From Streptomyces maremycinicus (GTDB taxonomy: Bacteria > Actinomycetota > Actinomycetes > Streptomycetales > Streptomycetaceae): a stretch of 64,000 nt of DNA. The position numbers and the translations under genes are program-made. The stretch is from NCBI RefSeq assembly GCF_001184025.1, contig NZ_BBYG01000009.1, positions 434,001-498,000 of the forward strand, written 5' to 3'. The notes below the pieces were generated by a model. It was not told the origin of the DNA. It saw only the letters and a program-made list of their open reading frames with translations, and made no database searches. Shown here piece by piece: positions 26,390-35,533 of this stretch (position 1 is its first letter; each line of letters opens with the position of its first letter).

Positions 26390-26807
26390 CTGGATGGCGC
26401 GCGCCTGCTCTACGTCGGCATAGCTCCGCGGTACATGGCCAACCGGACCAGCATGCAGAACCTGCGCAAACGCGCGCTACCACTACCGGAGCGATGCGGC
26501 CGGATCGACGCTTCGCCTCACGCTCGGTTGCCTGCTCGGGATCGAGCTACGCCGGGTAGGCCGCAGCGGGACACGCATGACCTTCGGCAAGGCAGGGGAA
26601 GCCACACTCAGCCAGTGGATGGCAGAGAACGCCCGAGTGTGCTGGATCGAGCACGACGAACCGTGGACCTTGGAGTCGGAGCTCATCACCCAACGAGACC
26701 TGCCGCTGAACCTCGACCAGAACCGCCACAACCTGTTCCACGGCCGCCTCAAGGAACTGAGAGCCCAAGCTCGGCAGCGCGCACGAGAGTTGGCCGTCAG
26801 CGCATAG
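26390..26807 (+). pseudogene. GIY-YIG nuclease-family gene, frameshifted
   Basis: One frame gives NLDGARLLYVGIAPRYMANRTSMQNLRKR with the GIY-YIG signature (LLYVGIAP). A second frame continues as ARYHYRSDAAGSTLRLTLGCLLGIELRRVG and MTFGKAGEATLSQWM, then ELITQRDLPLNLDQNRHNLFHGRL. Together they are a familiar actinobacterial GIY-YIG protein. A single frame change near 26475 separates them, and the 5' end is unclear because it runs toward the divergent STAND gene. It is probably inactive unless the shift is a sequence error. Confidence 0.65.
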
Positions 26808-27754
26808 ACCGCCTGCCTGTCTGACATCACCAACTGACATCAACGGCGGCGAACCAGGGCACTCGGCGGTGGCCGGCGCCGGACGCGCGAGCGACCAGCG
26901 GGCCCCGTGCTGGCAGTCCGCACCGCGCAGCGAGCGAACTTACAAGTCGGCTGTCTCCCTCAACGCACGAGCGCCCTCCCGGGCCGTCCTGGGGCCGTGG
27001 AAGGGCACTCGATGGTGACCAACGTCAACAACTGCCGACAGCTCAGCAGCAGGTCAGAGCGGTGATCGGCTAGGCAGCCGCAGGTCACGGCCGCCCTTGA
27101 TCAGTTGTGGCGGGACTGACCACGGTGGATACAGCGCCGAAGCGCTGCCCGACGGCAACGCCATTGAGCACGCAGCCGTCGCCTGTCTCCTCCGCGAACA
27201 CGGCGGCGAAACTTGTGGAGGCATCCTCCCTCCAGTGGTTCTGGATGGAGGACTGCTTCCTCGGCGCCGACCAGTGGAACTCCCTGCACGAACGCCGACA
27301 CATGGCCGTGCTCCTGGTCGCCGTCGTGATCGGCCCGCTCGACCGGCAGCAGCCACGGGGCCCGCTCCTTTGCCTGCGTGGTCCTGGTGCCCGTTGGCCC
27401 GGTCCCGAGTGGCGGCGAGTGCTGCTCATGGCGGAAGTCTCGTTACTCCTGGGCGGTCACCCGTGTCAGACCTGCGACGCAACCCATGTAGGAGCCGTTC
27501 CTCGCCCAGCTGTTGAATGACCGCGGTGCACCCTGTCCCCTGGCCTGACAGCCCCTCACCGCCTCGGTGGGGGGCTTCCTCGTGCGCGCATCCCCCACCG
27601 CCTAATTTCGGCACTTCGCTCCTCGACCTCACAGGTGATGCCGAGGGCTTGCGGCGCTAACTTGCGGCTCCCTCACCCTCAGCACCGCTCCCGGCTGTCC
27701 GGGACGGGCGGACTTTTTTTTCCGGCCCGCAGACCACCACTCATAGGAGGACCC
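26808..27754. other. Gene-poor stretch with one terminator
   Basis: About 950 bases with no coding region I can support. Competing short frames on both strands have no recognisable domains. It contains a CTGACATCA pair at 26821-26842, similar to one at 29801-29821, and a terminator hairpin AGCCCCTCACCG/CGGTGGGGGGCT at 27550-27576. Confidence 0.5.
27550..27576. terminator. Terminator hairpin
   Basis: A twelve-pair stem with a short CCTC loop in the spacer upstream of the small membrane-protein gene at 27755. It would insulate that gene from upstream transcription. Confidence 0.65.
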
Positions 27755-27910
27755 GTGTCCAACAAGCGGCAGGACCGTCACACCGTCGCCCTCGCCCTCA
27801 TTGGCACAGTGCTCGTCGGGCTGATCGCCGTGGCGTACCCCGCCCTCATCCCGGCCCTGACGATCGCCCTCGCCGCCTTCATGGCGCTGGCCTTCTTCCT
27901 CCAGCTGTGA
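27755..27910 (+). CDS. Small two-helix membrane protein
   Basis: A 51-residue product: a charged start (VSNKRQDRH) then two hydrophobic helices (TVALALIGTVLVGLIAVAY and ALTIALAAFMALAFFLQL). The GTG at 27755 has an excellent AGGAGG nine bases upstream. It overlaps the next gene by four bases (GTGA). Such spd-like proteins are common in AICEs; function is unknown. Confidence 0.6.
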   Translation: MSNKRQDRHTVALALIGTVLVGLIAVAYPALIPALTIALAAFMALAFFLQL

Positions 27911-28215
27911 GCGCATCGCATGGCGCGAGCCGGGCGGAACTAGCGGCTGGCCCGCCCGATCCCCCCCCTCCGCGCAACCCCCAGGGCGCAGCCATGCCCG
28001 ACACCCGCCGCTGGAAGCCCGTCGACGACTGGTTTGCCGAAGCCGGGGAGTCCTGGGCCACCATCACCGCCACCCAACCCGGCGGCCCCTACCGCGCACC
28101 CCGAACCCGCCCCGACACCGAGGACCAGAAGCCACAGTCCGACCCCACCACGGCGGCGACGAGCACCAGAACCACGAAGGCAGCCGCCCACAAGGAGAAC
28201 CGCAAGCCGCGGTGA
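27907..28215 (+). CDS. Small hydrophilic protein, unknown function
   Basis: A 102-residue frame starting with GTG in a GTGA overlap with the membrane gene; a later ATG at 27994 is also possible and would begin at MPDTRRWKPVDDWFAEAGESWATI. The C-terminal half is low-complexity Thr/Pro/Arg. No family recognised. The stretch 28216-28734 downstream has no supported gene. Confidence 0.45.
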   Translation: MSASHGASRAELAAGPPDPPPPRNPQGAAMPDTRRWKPVDDWFAEAGESWATITATQPGGPYRAPRTRPDTEDQKPQSDPTTAATSTRTTKAAAHKENRKPR

Positions 28216-28734
28216 GCCCGGCCGCGCCGTGCAGCTGCTCGACGTCGACCACCCACACGCGAAGGCCTGCGCCCTCGATGCCGTCGACTACCGGAAAGGG
28301 GTCCCAGGGCTCAACAAACCTCAACGCCAGTGCAACGAATTCGGAGCCGGAGCTCCCTCGAGCGCCGCCGCATCAGCCGCGACGAGGAGGAAGCGCCGGC
28401 GTATCCGGCCCGGTCGGGTTCACCGCCGCCGGCACACCGAGCTGCCGCCGCTTCCGAGCCTGTCCCGAGCCCTGCGGCACGAGCACCACATCGTCCGCCT
28501 GGCCGTCGTCCACGGCCGCCCGCTCCACCGGCAACAACCGGGCCGGGACCACGGGCAGAGGAGCAGCAGGCGAAAGCGGCCGGACCGGAACCGAGCGAGC
28601 GACGTGCAGTCATGAGGCAGAGTCTCCCGCCATCTGAACACCCCTCCGCACGCGCTGCGGTTGGGGTACGGCGATGTCGGCTGTTGTTCGGAAAACCGAG
28701 GCGGTCCACCAGCCTGCGCTGCCATGATCAGCGC

Positions 28735-29685
28735 ATGCTCATATCACCCCGTCCGGGCGCAGATCGGCTCAACATTCGCAAGGTCCTCGGCGGCGTGCAC
28801 ACCACGGCGCAGAACCTCCAAGGGCACTACGACAACGCCTTCGAGGGGCTGATGGCGTACCTGGAGTGGGCCACCGATTCAGCCCGGCTGCTGCGCTCCC
28901 AGGTCAGTGAAAGGGACCTCGAACAGCTCGTGTTCACCCCCCGGTACAAGGTGCTGCTGGCCAGCTGCGGCACGCTCGCCGGCCCCGCCCAGACCCGTCT
29001 GGTGAACGGACTGGTGCAACTTGAAGTGGTCGAACGCATCGAAGCCTTCGCGGCGGCCGTGGACGCGCTGGACACGCAGATCAGCCGGTGGAACATGCGG
29101 GAGGCCTTCGTCGTCGCCGACTCCAGCTTCTACATCCAGAACGACGTGAAGCTGGCCGACGTCGACCTGCACGCGATCCTCGACGTACAGCCCTGGGAGT
29201 TCGTCCGCCTGCTGTTCCCGATCGTGGTGGTCGACGAATTGGACGACCTCAAGGACACCAGCAAGCAGCGGGGCCGCTGGCGTGCAGCCCACACGCTCGG
29301 TCGCCTCGACGAGGTCCTCGACGGCCACACGCACGGGTTCCTGCACGAGGGCGTGTACACCCCCAAGGACGGCGAGACCCGCGGCAGAGTCAACGTAGAG
29401 ATCGTCCTCGATCCCCCCGGCCACGTGCGCCTAGACCGTAACGATGACGAGATCATCGACCGAACCGTAGCCATTCAAGGCCTGGCCGGCCGCGACGTCC
29501 GCTTCCTGACGTGCGACACGAGCCAGCACACCCGGGCCCGAACCGCCGGACTGAAGGTCATCAAGGTGGCGACGAAGGACCCCGGGCCCGAACCGGACTG
29601 GTCGGCCCAGGACAAGCCCGGCACCGGCACGCGCGCGCAGCGGCGCGCCCGACAGGCCGAAGGCGAGCCTCCGACGACCGGCTGA
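28735..29685 (+). CDS. PIN-domain protein (putative RNase)
   Basis: A 316-residue protein. The N-terminal half (LNIRKVLGGVHTTAQNLQGHYDNAFEGLMAYLEWA) is helical. The C-terminal half begins REAFVVADSSFYIQN and continues with FPIVVVDELDDLKD, then DEIIDRTVAIQGLAG and VRFLTCDTSQHTRARTAGLKVI. These are the spaced acidic residues of a PIN-like metal-dependent RNase. A basic tail ends the protein. It is monocistronic here with no small antitoxin-like partner overlapping, unlike VapBC pairs. The ATG at 28735 is the first start in front of the conserved part. A role in element maintenance or defence is possible but unproven. Confidence 0.7.
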   Translation: MLISPRPGADRLNIRKVLGGVHTTAQNLQGHYDNAFEGLMAYLEWATDSARLLRSQVSERDLEQLVFTPRYKVLLASCGTLAGPAQTRLVNGLVQLEVVERIEAFAAAVDALDTQISRWNMREAFVVADSSFYIQNDVKLADVDLHAILDVQPWEFVRLLFPIVVVDELDDLKDTSKQRGRWRAAHTLGRLDEVLDGHTHGFLHEGVYTPKDGETRGRVNVEIVLDPPGHVRLDRNDDEIIDRTVAIQGLAGRDVRFLTCDTSQHTRARTAGLKVIKVATKDPGPEPDWSAQDKPGTGTRAQRRARQAEGEPPTTG

Positions 29686-30298
29686 CGCCTGGACAGGCGA
29701 GGGGCCCAGCAACGCCTCACGGCGGGCCGGGCCCCACATGTTCTCGCCGACAGCGCCCCGCTGCGCTGGATCGGCGACGGCCGGCTGCGGATCGACCGGG
29801 CTGACATCAGTGCTGACATCAACGCTGACGGACGGGGGCAGACAGTGACCGTCCCTTGCGGCTAGGGTCACAGGCCGGTGACCCTGCTCACCTGCGTGAC
29901 CTTCACCGTTATGACAATGGGCCGATGTCATCGAATCGGCCCCTGAGACGTAGCACTGACATCCCCAACGCTGGCGGGCCCGCAGCGGTGCCGCCGCACC
30001 ACAAGCGCACCAGATCGAGCGGGGAACAGCGGGGAACCTCGGTGAAAGCAGCCCAGCCGAACAAGGCCACGGTCCACCCGTTTACCCAGTTCAGCGCCTG
30101 CACTAGCCGTGAATGATCGCAGCTTCCCAAGCTGAGAGCGCGACTTCGATCGTCGTCACCCATTCCATGCCGTCGGGCGCAGGTCTCTTGCCTAGTGCGC
30201 CAGATATGCCTGGAACCCCTGGACAAGTTTGAAACGGTGATCGCAGTCCAAGACTTGACGGGGCGTTCGACGTTCACGCCCCGTCAACCTCTACGACG
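29686..30298. other. Gene-poor stretch
   Basis: About 600 bases after the PIN gene. No supported coding region on either strand. It holds the CTGACATCA pair at 29801-29821 and short inverted segments around GTGACC (29848-29885). Confidence 0.4.
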
Positions 30299-30493
30299 TC
30301 AGCCCTTCTCTTCGTCGTCCGTGTTCTGATGTGTGACGCGTGCCCGTCGCCTCCGATCGACCTCGTCTCGAAGGTCGTAGTACGCCGATGCCATTTTCCG
30401 GCATTCGCGGAGCAAGATCGGGACTCGCCTAACGATCAAGGCAAGGGCGCTGATCCCAAAGAGTGTCGCCGCTACCCAGGTGGGCACTTCCAT
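30299..30493 (-). CDS. Small membrane-anchored protein with charged tail
   Basis: A 64-residue frame: an N-terminal transmembrane helix (WVAATLFGISALALIVRRVPILL) followed by a highly charged cytoplasmic tail (RDEVDRRRRARVTHQNTDDEEKG). The topology is sensible for a real protein but there is no good ribosome site. The spacer 30494-30941 contains no supported gene. Confidence 0.4.
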   Translation of the reverse strand: MEVPTWVAATLFGISALALIVRRVPILLRECRKMASAYYDLRDEVDRRRRARVTHQNTDDEEKG

Positions 30494-30941
30494 CCGGACT
30501 TTCGAACCTTCCCGTTTGGGTGGTCAGTCCGGGCGCGGGCAGGCTCGGTCTGACCACGCATAATGTGGCCAAAACCAAGTCCCTGCCCGACTAGTCAGAG
30601 GCTTAGGTGCTATACGCGTTGCTAGCGCGTGAGCTGAGCGGACACTCCTTTTATCCTCGTTCAAAACCTGTAAGACCCGCGGGTAAGGGTGGCCCACCGG
30701 CTGATCGGTGAGGTGCGGAGCAAAACTGACTAGTCGGCGATCAGTTGCGCCAAACACGACAACGACCAAGTCCTGCAACTGCAACCCATGGAAGGTCAGT
30801 TGCATCATGGGGAGGCTAGCACTTCACTTCTTGATCAGCTCAACAATCTCAATAGAGAGCCGTCCACTCGTCCGGGCTGCGGCGCTGGGGCGCCGGTCCC
30901 GGCCGAGCGGCAGACTCGCCAAGTGCGCTGGGACAGCAACT

Positions 30942-30984
30942 AGCCCCGTAGGACAGCGCTGGGGGAACGCTGTCGTACGGGGCT
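30942..30984. terminator. Terminator hairpin after the 31.0-32.2 kb operon
   Basis: A long stem, AGCCCCGTAGGACAGCG paired with CGCTGTCGTACGGGGCT, 60 bases after the stop at 31044. It ends the three-gene minus-strand operon. Confidence 0.75.
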
Positions 30985-31043
30985 CAGGCCAGCTGGTCGC
31001 AGGAGCGCGCTCGGACCGCAGCTGGTCGGCTTAGAGGAACGGC

Positions 31044-31364
31044 TCAAGCAGCAGGTGCTGCCCCCCGAGCGGTCGCAGGTGACTCAGCCGTAGCGCCTTG
31101 CAGCTCCGCCCGCAGTCCTGCCGTGATCAGCTTGGCCAGCAGTTCGGCCGCTTCCGGTCGAACGGCCCCAAGGTGCACCACCCCGTCACCGACGGCGTTC
31201 ACATCGGCCACGAGGCCGGGGAAGTCGGAGTCCAGGCCAAGCAGCACAAGTTGATCGGCCAAGGTGCCGGCGCTGCGTCGGGCGCGGTTCCAGCCGCGGA
31301 CGTAGGGCACGCCGGGTACCAAGTCCTCTGCCCGTTTGGCCACCACTCCTCGCCGGTCGGTCAT
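31044..31364 (-). CDS. Small paralogous protein, copy 2
   Basis: A 106-residue protein with GWNRARRSAGTLADQLVLLGLDSDFPGLVADVNAVGDGVVHLGAVRPEAAELLAKLITAGL. This is recognisably homologous to the protein of 31369-31689, position for position, so the two are tandem paralogs. It ends in an Ala-rich tail. The ATG at 31364 is four bases downstream of the previous stop, implying co-translation. Similar small proteins are frequent in Streptomyces elements; function unknown. Confidence 0.6.
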   Translation of the reverse strand: MTDRRGVVAKRAEDLVPGVPYVRGWNRARRSAGTLADQLVLLGLDSDFPGLVADVNAVGDGVVHLGAVRPEAAELLAKLITAGLRAELQGATAESPATARGAAPAA

Positions 31365-31368
31365 GGTG

Positions 31369-31689
31369 TCAGATCCTTCCCTCGTGTTCTTCGACGGTGG
31401 TCTGTGCGTGCTCGACGCCCTCACTGTCTCGGCGGAGTCCGCTCGCCAGAGCCAGGCGAAGGAGTTCCGCCAGGCGCTCGGCCGTGTCGGGGGACACCCG
31501 GCCCAGCTCGACGAGGCCGTGCCCGAAGGCGTTCAAGTCCGCGCGCAGGTACGGGAAGTCCTTCTCCAGGCCGGCGCGCACGAGGGCGTCCCGCACTGCC
31601 GTGGTCGCGTTGCGGGCCGCGTACCAGCCCTCGCTGTCGAGAGGCGACCACGCGGCAGCGTCGCGCCCGTCGGTCGGCTCAGTCGGCAT
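31369..31689 (-). CDS. Small paralogous protein, copy 1
   Basis: A 106-residue protein containing GWYAARNATTAVRDALVRAGLEKDFPYLRADLNAFGHGLVELGRVSPDTAERLAELLRLAL, the paralog of the product of 31044-31364. Its ATG at 31689 overlaps the last base of the upstream stop codon. The helical content suggests a small bundle, perhaps an accessory to the upstream protein. No catalytic motif is visible. Confidence 0.6.
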   Translation of the reverse strand: MPTEPTDGRDAAAWSPLDSEGWYAARNATTAVRDALVRAGLEKDFPYLRADLNAFGHGLVELGRVSPDTAERLAELLRLALASGLRRDSEGVEHAQTTVEEHEGRI

Positions 31690-32240
31690 CAGAGGTCTGT
31701 CTCCTCGGGAAGGGCAGCGACCGCCGCGTACGGGGTCGGGTACCTCTCGTCGAAGCGGTCGATCCTGGCCAGGAGCTCCGCCGAGGCGACCAGCGCGGTC
31801 GCGAGGGCGACCGGGCGAAGCGGGTTGGCCTCCGGCCGACGCATCGGGGCGCGAAGCCACTGGTAGCGGTCGTCGGACAGCGGAATGGGGCCCGGTACCA
31901 CGACCGCGCAGCCGTCTCCGAGGTACCGGTACGGCGGTGGGGATGACGTCTCGCGTCCCAGGTAGAAGAGGAACGTCTCACGGGCCTCCGAGCCGAGGAA
32001 GAATCCGACTCGCTGCGCCTTGCGGTCGGCGATCGCCGGCCCGAACGGCATTCCGCTGCGCTGAAGGCGGTCGAACATCTCCATCCCGAGGCGCTGTTCC
32101 ACGCTCAGCACGTCGAAGAAGCGGCCGGTCGGCAGCAGGCTGGGCGTCCGCGGGTCATCCGCCCAAACCTGTCGGCACTCGGCCGGGTTGTCCGCCGCCG
32201 CGGACAGCCACTCGATGCCCCGCCTCGTCATCCTTTGCAC
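31689..32240 (-). CDS. Bifunctional DNA primase/polymerase N-domain-like protein
   Basis: A 183-residue protein. The order of PTGRFFDVLSVEQRLGMEMFDRLQRSGMPFGP, then VGFFLGSEARETFLFYLG, YRYLGDGCAVVVPGP and LRAPMRRPEANPLRPVALATALVAS resembles small stand-alone proteins with a Prim-Pol-like N-domain found in Streptomyces elements. The usual catalytic acidic pair is not obvious, so the fold is tentative. It heads the operon with the two paralogous small genes. The start at 32240 is supported by frame only. Confidence 0.45.
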   Translation of the reverse strand: MQRMTRRGIEWLSAAADNPAECRQVWADDPRTPSLLPTGRFFDVLSVEQRLGMEMFDRLQRSGMPFGPAIADRKAQRVGFFLGSEARETFLFYLGRETSSPPPYRYLGDGCAVVVPGPIPLSDDRYQWLRAPMRRPEANPLRPVALATALVASAELLARIDRFDERYPTPYAAVAALPEETDL

Positions 32241-32504
32241 GTCGTCTCACCCTCAGTCGGAGTACCGAGCGGCCCCGATGCCGCCGTGAATCCAGACTCA
32301 CGGCCCAGTACCTGGCCAGGGCAGATGACGAGGGGTGACGGGGGATGACGCGTCCACGCGCGCCACGTCGTCCCCCGTCACCCACACTGCGTGGACGATC
32401 TCCGATTACTGCCTGCAAGAAGCAATCACCAGCGCGTACATTCGATCGGACAGGCCGAGTTGCCACGCCGGCGCATGTGCACGGGAGTGAAGGGTCACGT
32501 CTTC

Positions 32505-33866
32505 ATGAAGCCGACCAGTGCCCGCTTACGCGAGGCTCGTATCAGCCGGGGCTGGAGCCAGCCGCGGCTGGTGAGGGAGTTACGCCAGGCGGCCACCCAG
32601 CGTGGGCATCAGCTCCCGTCGGACACCAGCGTGAAGCGTCGCATCGCCAGTTGGGAGAACGGCCACAGCACCCCCGACGACTTCTACGGCCCGCTGCTCT
32701 GCGATGCCTTCGCCGTGAGTGCGGCAGAGCTCGGACTCAATCACGGAGAGGCGAAGGACGCTCCCGTACTCGACGCCGCGTATCCCGCGAGCCCCGATGA
32801 CGCCATTCAGACGGTCAGCCAGTTGTGGCGCGCGGATCTGAATCAGTACGACCCGCTGCTCAGGGCAGAGCCGTCCGAGCCTGCGTGGAACGAAGCGTCC
32901 CTTCGTTGGCTGGTCGCGCCAGAACCCGGCATCCCCCGCCCGCGCAGCGAAGGCATGCGAGTCGGTCTCGGTGACGTGGCTGCGGTCAAGACCACGGCAG
33001 ACATGTTCGCCCGGCTCGACGACCAATTCGGCGGAGACCACGCACGTCACTCCGTCATCCAGTACCTCAACAACGACGTGACCCCGATGCTGCGCGGCCA
33101 GTACACCGAGCAGGTGGGCCGGGTTCTTTTCTCCACCGTCGCGGAAGCCACGCTCCTTGCCGGCTGGATGTCGTACGACGCCTGCCACCACGGCCTCGCC
33201 CAGCGATACTTCCTCCAGGCGCTCCGCCTCGCTCAGGACGCCAACGACCGACGGTTAGCGGGCAGCATCCTGTCAGCGATGAGTCACCAAGCAACCTTCC
33301 TCGGCCGCTACACCCAGGCTGGCACTCTCGCCCGCGCAGCGCTCATGGGCATTTCCCCTGTAGCCACGCCGACTTTGCGAGCCCAGTTCCACGCGATGGA
33401 TGCCCGCGCCCTTGCCCGCACCGGAGATGTCGCAGCCTGCGAGGCCGCCCTGAGCGCAGCGACCAAGGCGCTTGAGAGTCGGAACAGCGAGGATGAGCCG
33501 GAGTGGATCAGCTACTTCGATGAGGCGGAGCTTGCCGCAGAGGCCGCCCACTGCTTCCGAGACGTCAACAGGGCCCGCCAGGCGGTAGCGCATGCCGAGA
33601 ACGCCATGAGCGGCAGTCACGTACGGAGCGACTTCTTCGCGACCATGGTTCTCGCCGACGCCCACTTGCGCGCGGGTGACGTCGAGGAAGCGTGCCGCGT
33701 CGCTCTCGACGCCATGGATCTTGGCGAGCAGCTGAAGTCTGCGCGGTGCATCAGCTACCTCGCCGAGTTCCGCCAGAACCTGACCGCGGCCGGCCCCAGT
33801 GCAGCAGCGCGTGAACTTGCAGAAGAGGCGCGAGAACACAGGCTGTGGATCGCAGCAGGGACGTAA
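32505..33866 (+). CDS. XRE-family HTH regulator with TPR-like C-terminal domain
   Basis: A regulator of about 453 residues. The N-terminal HTH (ARLREARISRGWSQPRLVRELRQAATQRGHQLPSDTSVKRRIASWENGHSTPDD) is followed by helical repeats with recurring A-x-x-x-A patterns (YFLQALRLAQDANDRRLAGSILSAMSHQATFLGRY). This architecture is common among Streptomyces development and antibiotic regulators. I use the ATG at 32505, in front of MKPTSARLREAR; an ATG at 32475 is the alternative. It is divergent from the Prim-Pol-like operon and may control it. Confidence 0.75.
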   Translation: MKPTSARLREARISRGWSQPRLVRELRQAATQRGHQLPSDTSVKRRIASWENGHSTPDDFYGPLLCDAFAVSAAELGLNHGEAKDAPVLDAAYPASPDDAIQTVSQLWRADLNQYDPLLRAEPSEPAWNEASLRWLVAPEPGIPRPRSEGMRVGLGDVAAVKTTADMFARLDDQFGGDHARHSVIQYLNNDVTPMLRGQYTEQVGRVLFSTVAEATLLAGWMSYDACHHGLAQRYFLQALRLAQDANDRRLAGSILSAMSHQATFLGRYTQAGTLARAALMGISPVATPTLRAQFHAMDARALARTGDVAACEAALSAATKALESRNSEDEPEWISYFDEAELAAEAAHCFRDVNRARQAVAHAENAMSGSHVRSDFFATMVLADAHLRAGDVEEACRVALDAMDLGEQLKSARCISYLAEFRQNLTAAGPSAAARELAEEAREHRLWIAAGT

Positions 33867-33911
33867 GAAGCTGCGGTTGATGAGTTCACGCCGCTGGCCG
33901 GTCCTCTGATC

Positions 33912-34343
33912 TCAGTATCGCTGGATCAAGCTCTCCAGTTTGGCAGCGTAAACCGCGTCTTGCTCTCGGCGTTGCTCGATGTAGGGCCGTGCCTTTGCGT
34001 AAGTCCGGGGCAACTTCGGAAAGAGGCTCCTGGCGTCCTCCAGGTCAACCAACCCTCGATCTACGAGGAATCCGACCAGCTCCAGTCGCTGTAGGAGATC
34101 GCCGAGATCGTTGCGGTCCTCAGCGGTGAGCTGGCCGAGATCGCCGAGCTGGCCGTCCTTCAGACGCCTGCGAATCTTGTTCAGGGTGGGCGACTGGCAT
34201 TGCTCGTGCACTGTAAGCAAGGTCGTCATTGCCCGCGTGTCTGCGGCCTCTCGCACTTGGCGGGCTGCGAAAACGAGCGCGGCCATCACAGTTATCGAGC
34301 TTAGAAGCGAAGTCACTACACCGATTGCATCCCACACGCTCAT
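33912..34343 (-). CDS. Membrane-anchored DUF4760-like protein
   Basis: A 143-residue protein. An N-terminal transmembrane helix (AIGVVTSLLSSITVMAALVFAARQ) is followed by a cytoplasmic helical domain with LTVHEQCQSPTLNKIRRRLKDGQLGDL and LLQRLELVGFLVDRGLVDLEDARSLF. This pattern fits DUF4760. Function is unknown; such proteins often occur as cargo in mobile elements. Confidence 0.55.
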   Translation of the reverse strand: MSVWDAIGVVTSLLSSITVMAALVFAARQVREAADTRAMTTLLTVHEQCQSPTLNKIRRRLKDGQLGDLGQLTAEDRNDLGDLLQRLELVGFLVDRGLVDLEDARSLFPKLPRTYAKARPYIEQRREQDAVYAAKLESLIQRY

Positions 34344-34465
34344 GCACGCTCCGCGGTATGAGGGAAGACGAGGCCCATCTTGGATGTACTTCAGAGAGTG
34401 AAGGCGCCAACTGGATGTGGGATGGAGATCTTGCCGGTACAGCGCTGAGGGTGCACTGTCGCCCC

Positions 34466-35395
34466 CTAGAAAGCACCCCAAGAGTCGCGACCTTCACCGG
34501 TTCGCAGAGAGCGCATGCGCCGCTCGAACTCCGCCGCGAACCGCTCACTCGTGCCCACTTGGTGGCCGATCCACGCGACCATCATCAGTTCCCGCAGGTC
34601 GGCCAAGGTCTCGTATCCGGGCCAGTTCATGAGGTCGAAGCCGTACCGGTGGACGAACTCGGCGTACTGCGTCTTGGTGTGCCAGCCGTACCGGTCGTAG
34701 TAGATCGCGGTCAGGATCAAGTCCCACTCGCGCGGGGCGAGGGCCAGGCCATCGAGGTCGATGAGGACCGCATGCCCATCCCGGTGACGAAGGACGTTCC
34801 CGATATTGGCATCCCCGTGGATCAGGCCGAAGGGAAGGACGAAGTCCAGTCGGTCGTACTCCTTCGCCAGCTTGGCCGCCCGCTCCTCCAGGAAGGACCG
34901 GTCCTCCGCGGAAACATCGGTCAGACCGTCCAGCGAGGCCGACAGTTTGGCCAGAGGATCGAAGTACGGGAGGCGCAGCGACTCGGGTTCTTCGAGCCAG
35001 TGGAATCGGCGGAGCAGGTCGGCCAGTTCGCCGATCGTCGCGTACTCCTCGCGCTCCTGGACGCTCTCCCAGAAGGTCACCACCAGTCCGCGCACGGCGA
35101 TGGGCTGAGCGACGCCGGCCAGGACACGCGTCGCCGGGAAGTTGACCGTCTCCAGCCAACGGGCAACGCCCACAGCGCGTTCCATCTCGGCGAGAACGGC
35201 CGGGTCACGCGCGATGCGGACGATGACCGGTAAGGACGCCAGCCGGTAGACAGCGTTGGATCCCAGGCGCAGGAGCTCTACCCCGGTCGAGTCCAGGCCG
35301 GCCGCCTCGCACGCCTCACGGAGGACGACTTCCATCCCCTCCGCCGTGAACTCCGTACCGCCGCTGTGCACTTCCCCGCCGCTGCCCGAGATCAT
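34466..35395 (-). CDS. Aminoglycoside phosphotransferase-family kinase
   Basis: A kinase-like protein of about 309 residues. The catalytic loop GLIHGDANIGNVLRHRDG and the metal-binding DLDGLALAPREWDL are intact, and the N-lobe ATP-binding region is LRLGSNAVYRLASLPVIVRIARD. This family phosphorylates aminoglycosides or other small molecules; in actinomycete elements many members are orphan. The start is uncertain: ATG at 35395 has GGAG close by, while ATG at 35407 is equally in frame. It is the last gene before the inferred right end of element B. Confidence 0.75.
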   Translation of the reverse strand: MISGSGGEVHSGGTEFTAEGMEVVLREACEAAGLDSTGVELLRLGSNAVYRLASLPVIVRIARDPAVLAEMERAVGVARWLETVNFPATRVLAGVAQPIAVRGLVVTFWESVQEREEYATIGELADLLRRFHWLEEPESLRLPYFDPLAKLSASLDGLTDVSAEDRSFLEERAAKLAKEYDRLDFVLPFGLIHGDANIGNVLRHRDGHAVLIDLDGLALAPREWDLILTAIYYDRYGWHTKTQYAEFVHRYGFDLMNWPGYETLADLRELMMVAWIGHQVGTSERFAAEFERRMRSLRTGEGRDSWGAF

Positions 35396-35439
35396 GTCTC
35401 CGACCATACGGCGCAGCCCCACCGCCGGACAGGGCGCCC

Positions 35440-35463
35440 ACGTAATAGGGGCGTAATGATCTT
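35440..35463 (+). repeat. Second CGTAAT arm-site copy near the right end of element B
   Basis: Matches 15694-15717 at 21 of 24 positions in the same orientation. CCCGCAGGTCAG also follows at both loci (35492-35503 and 15728-15739). Together they suggest that the two flanks of one attP are present at the two ends of the 20 kb segment. Confidence 0.5.
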
Positions 35464-35533
35464 CGTCCGAGACGCCTCCCTGCACCGCTCCCCCGCAGGT
35501 CAGAGGCCTCGGCGTCCCTCGCTCTCACCTGGG

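Noticed and set aside
27107-27520. 137-codon plus-strand frame
   Set aside because: No domain, competing frames on the other strand, and no convincing ribosome site.
30524-30808. 94-codon minus-strand frame starting MMQLTFHGLQLQDLVVVVFGA
   Set aside because: Partly plausible composition, but no ribosome site or recognised family, so support is too weak.
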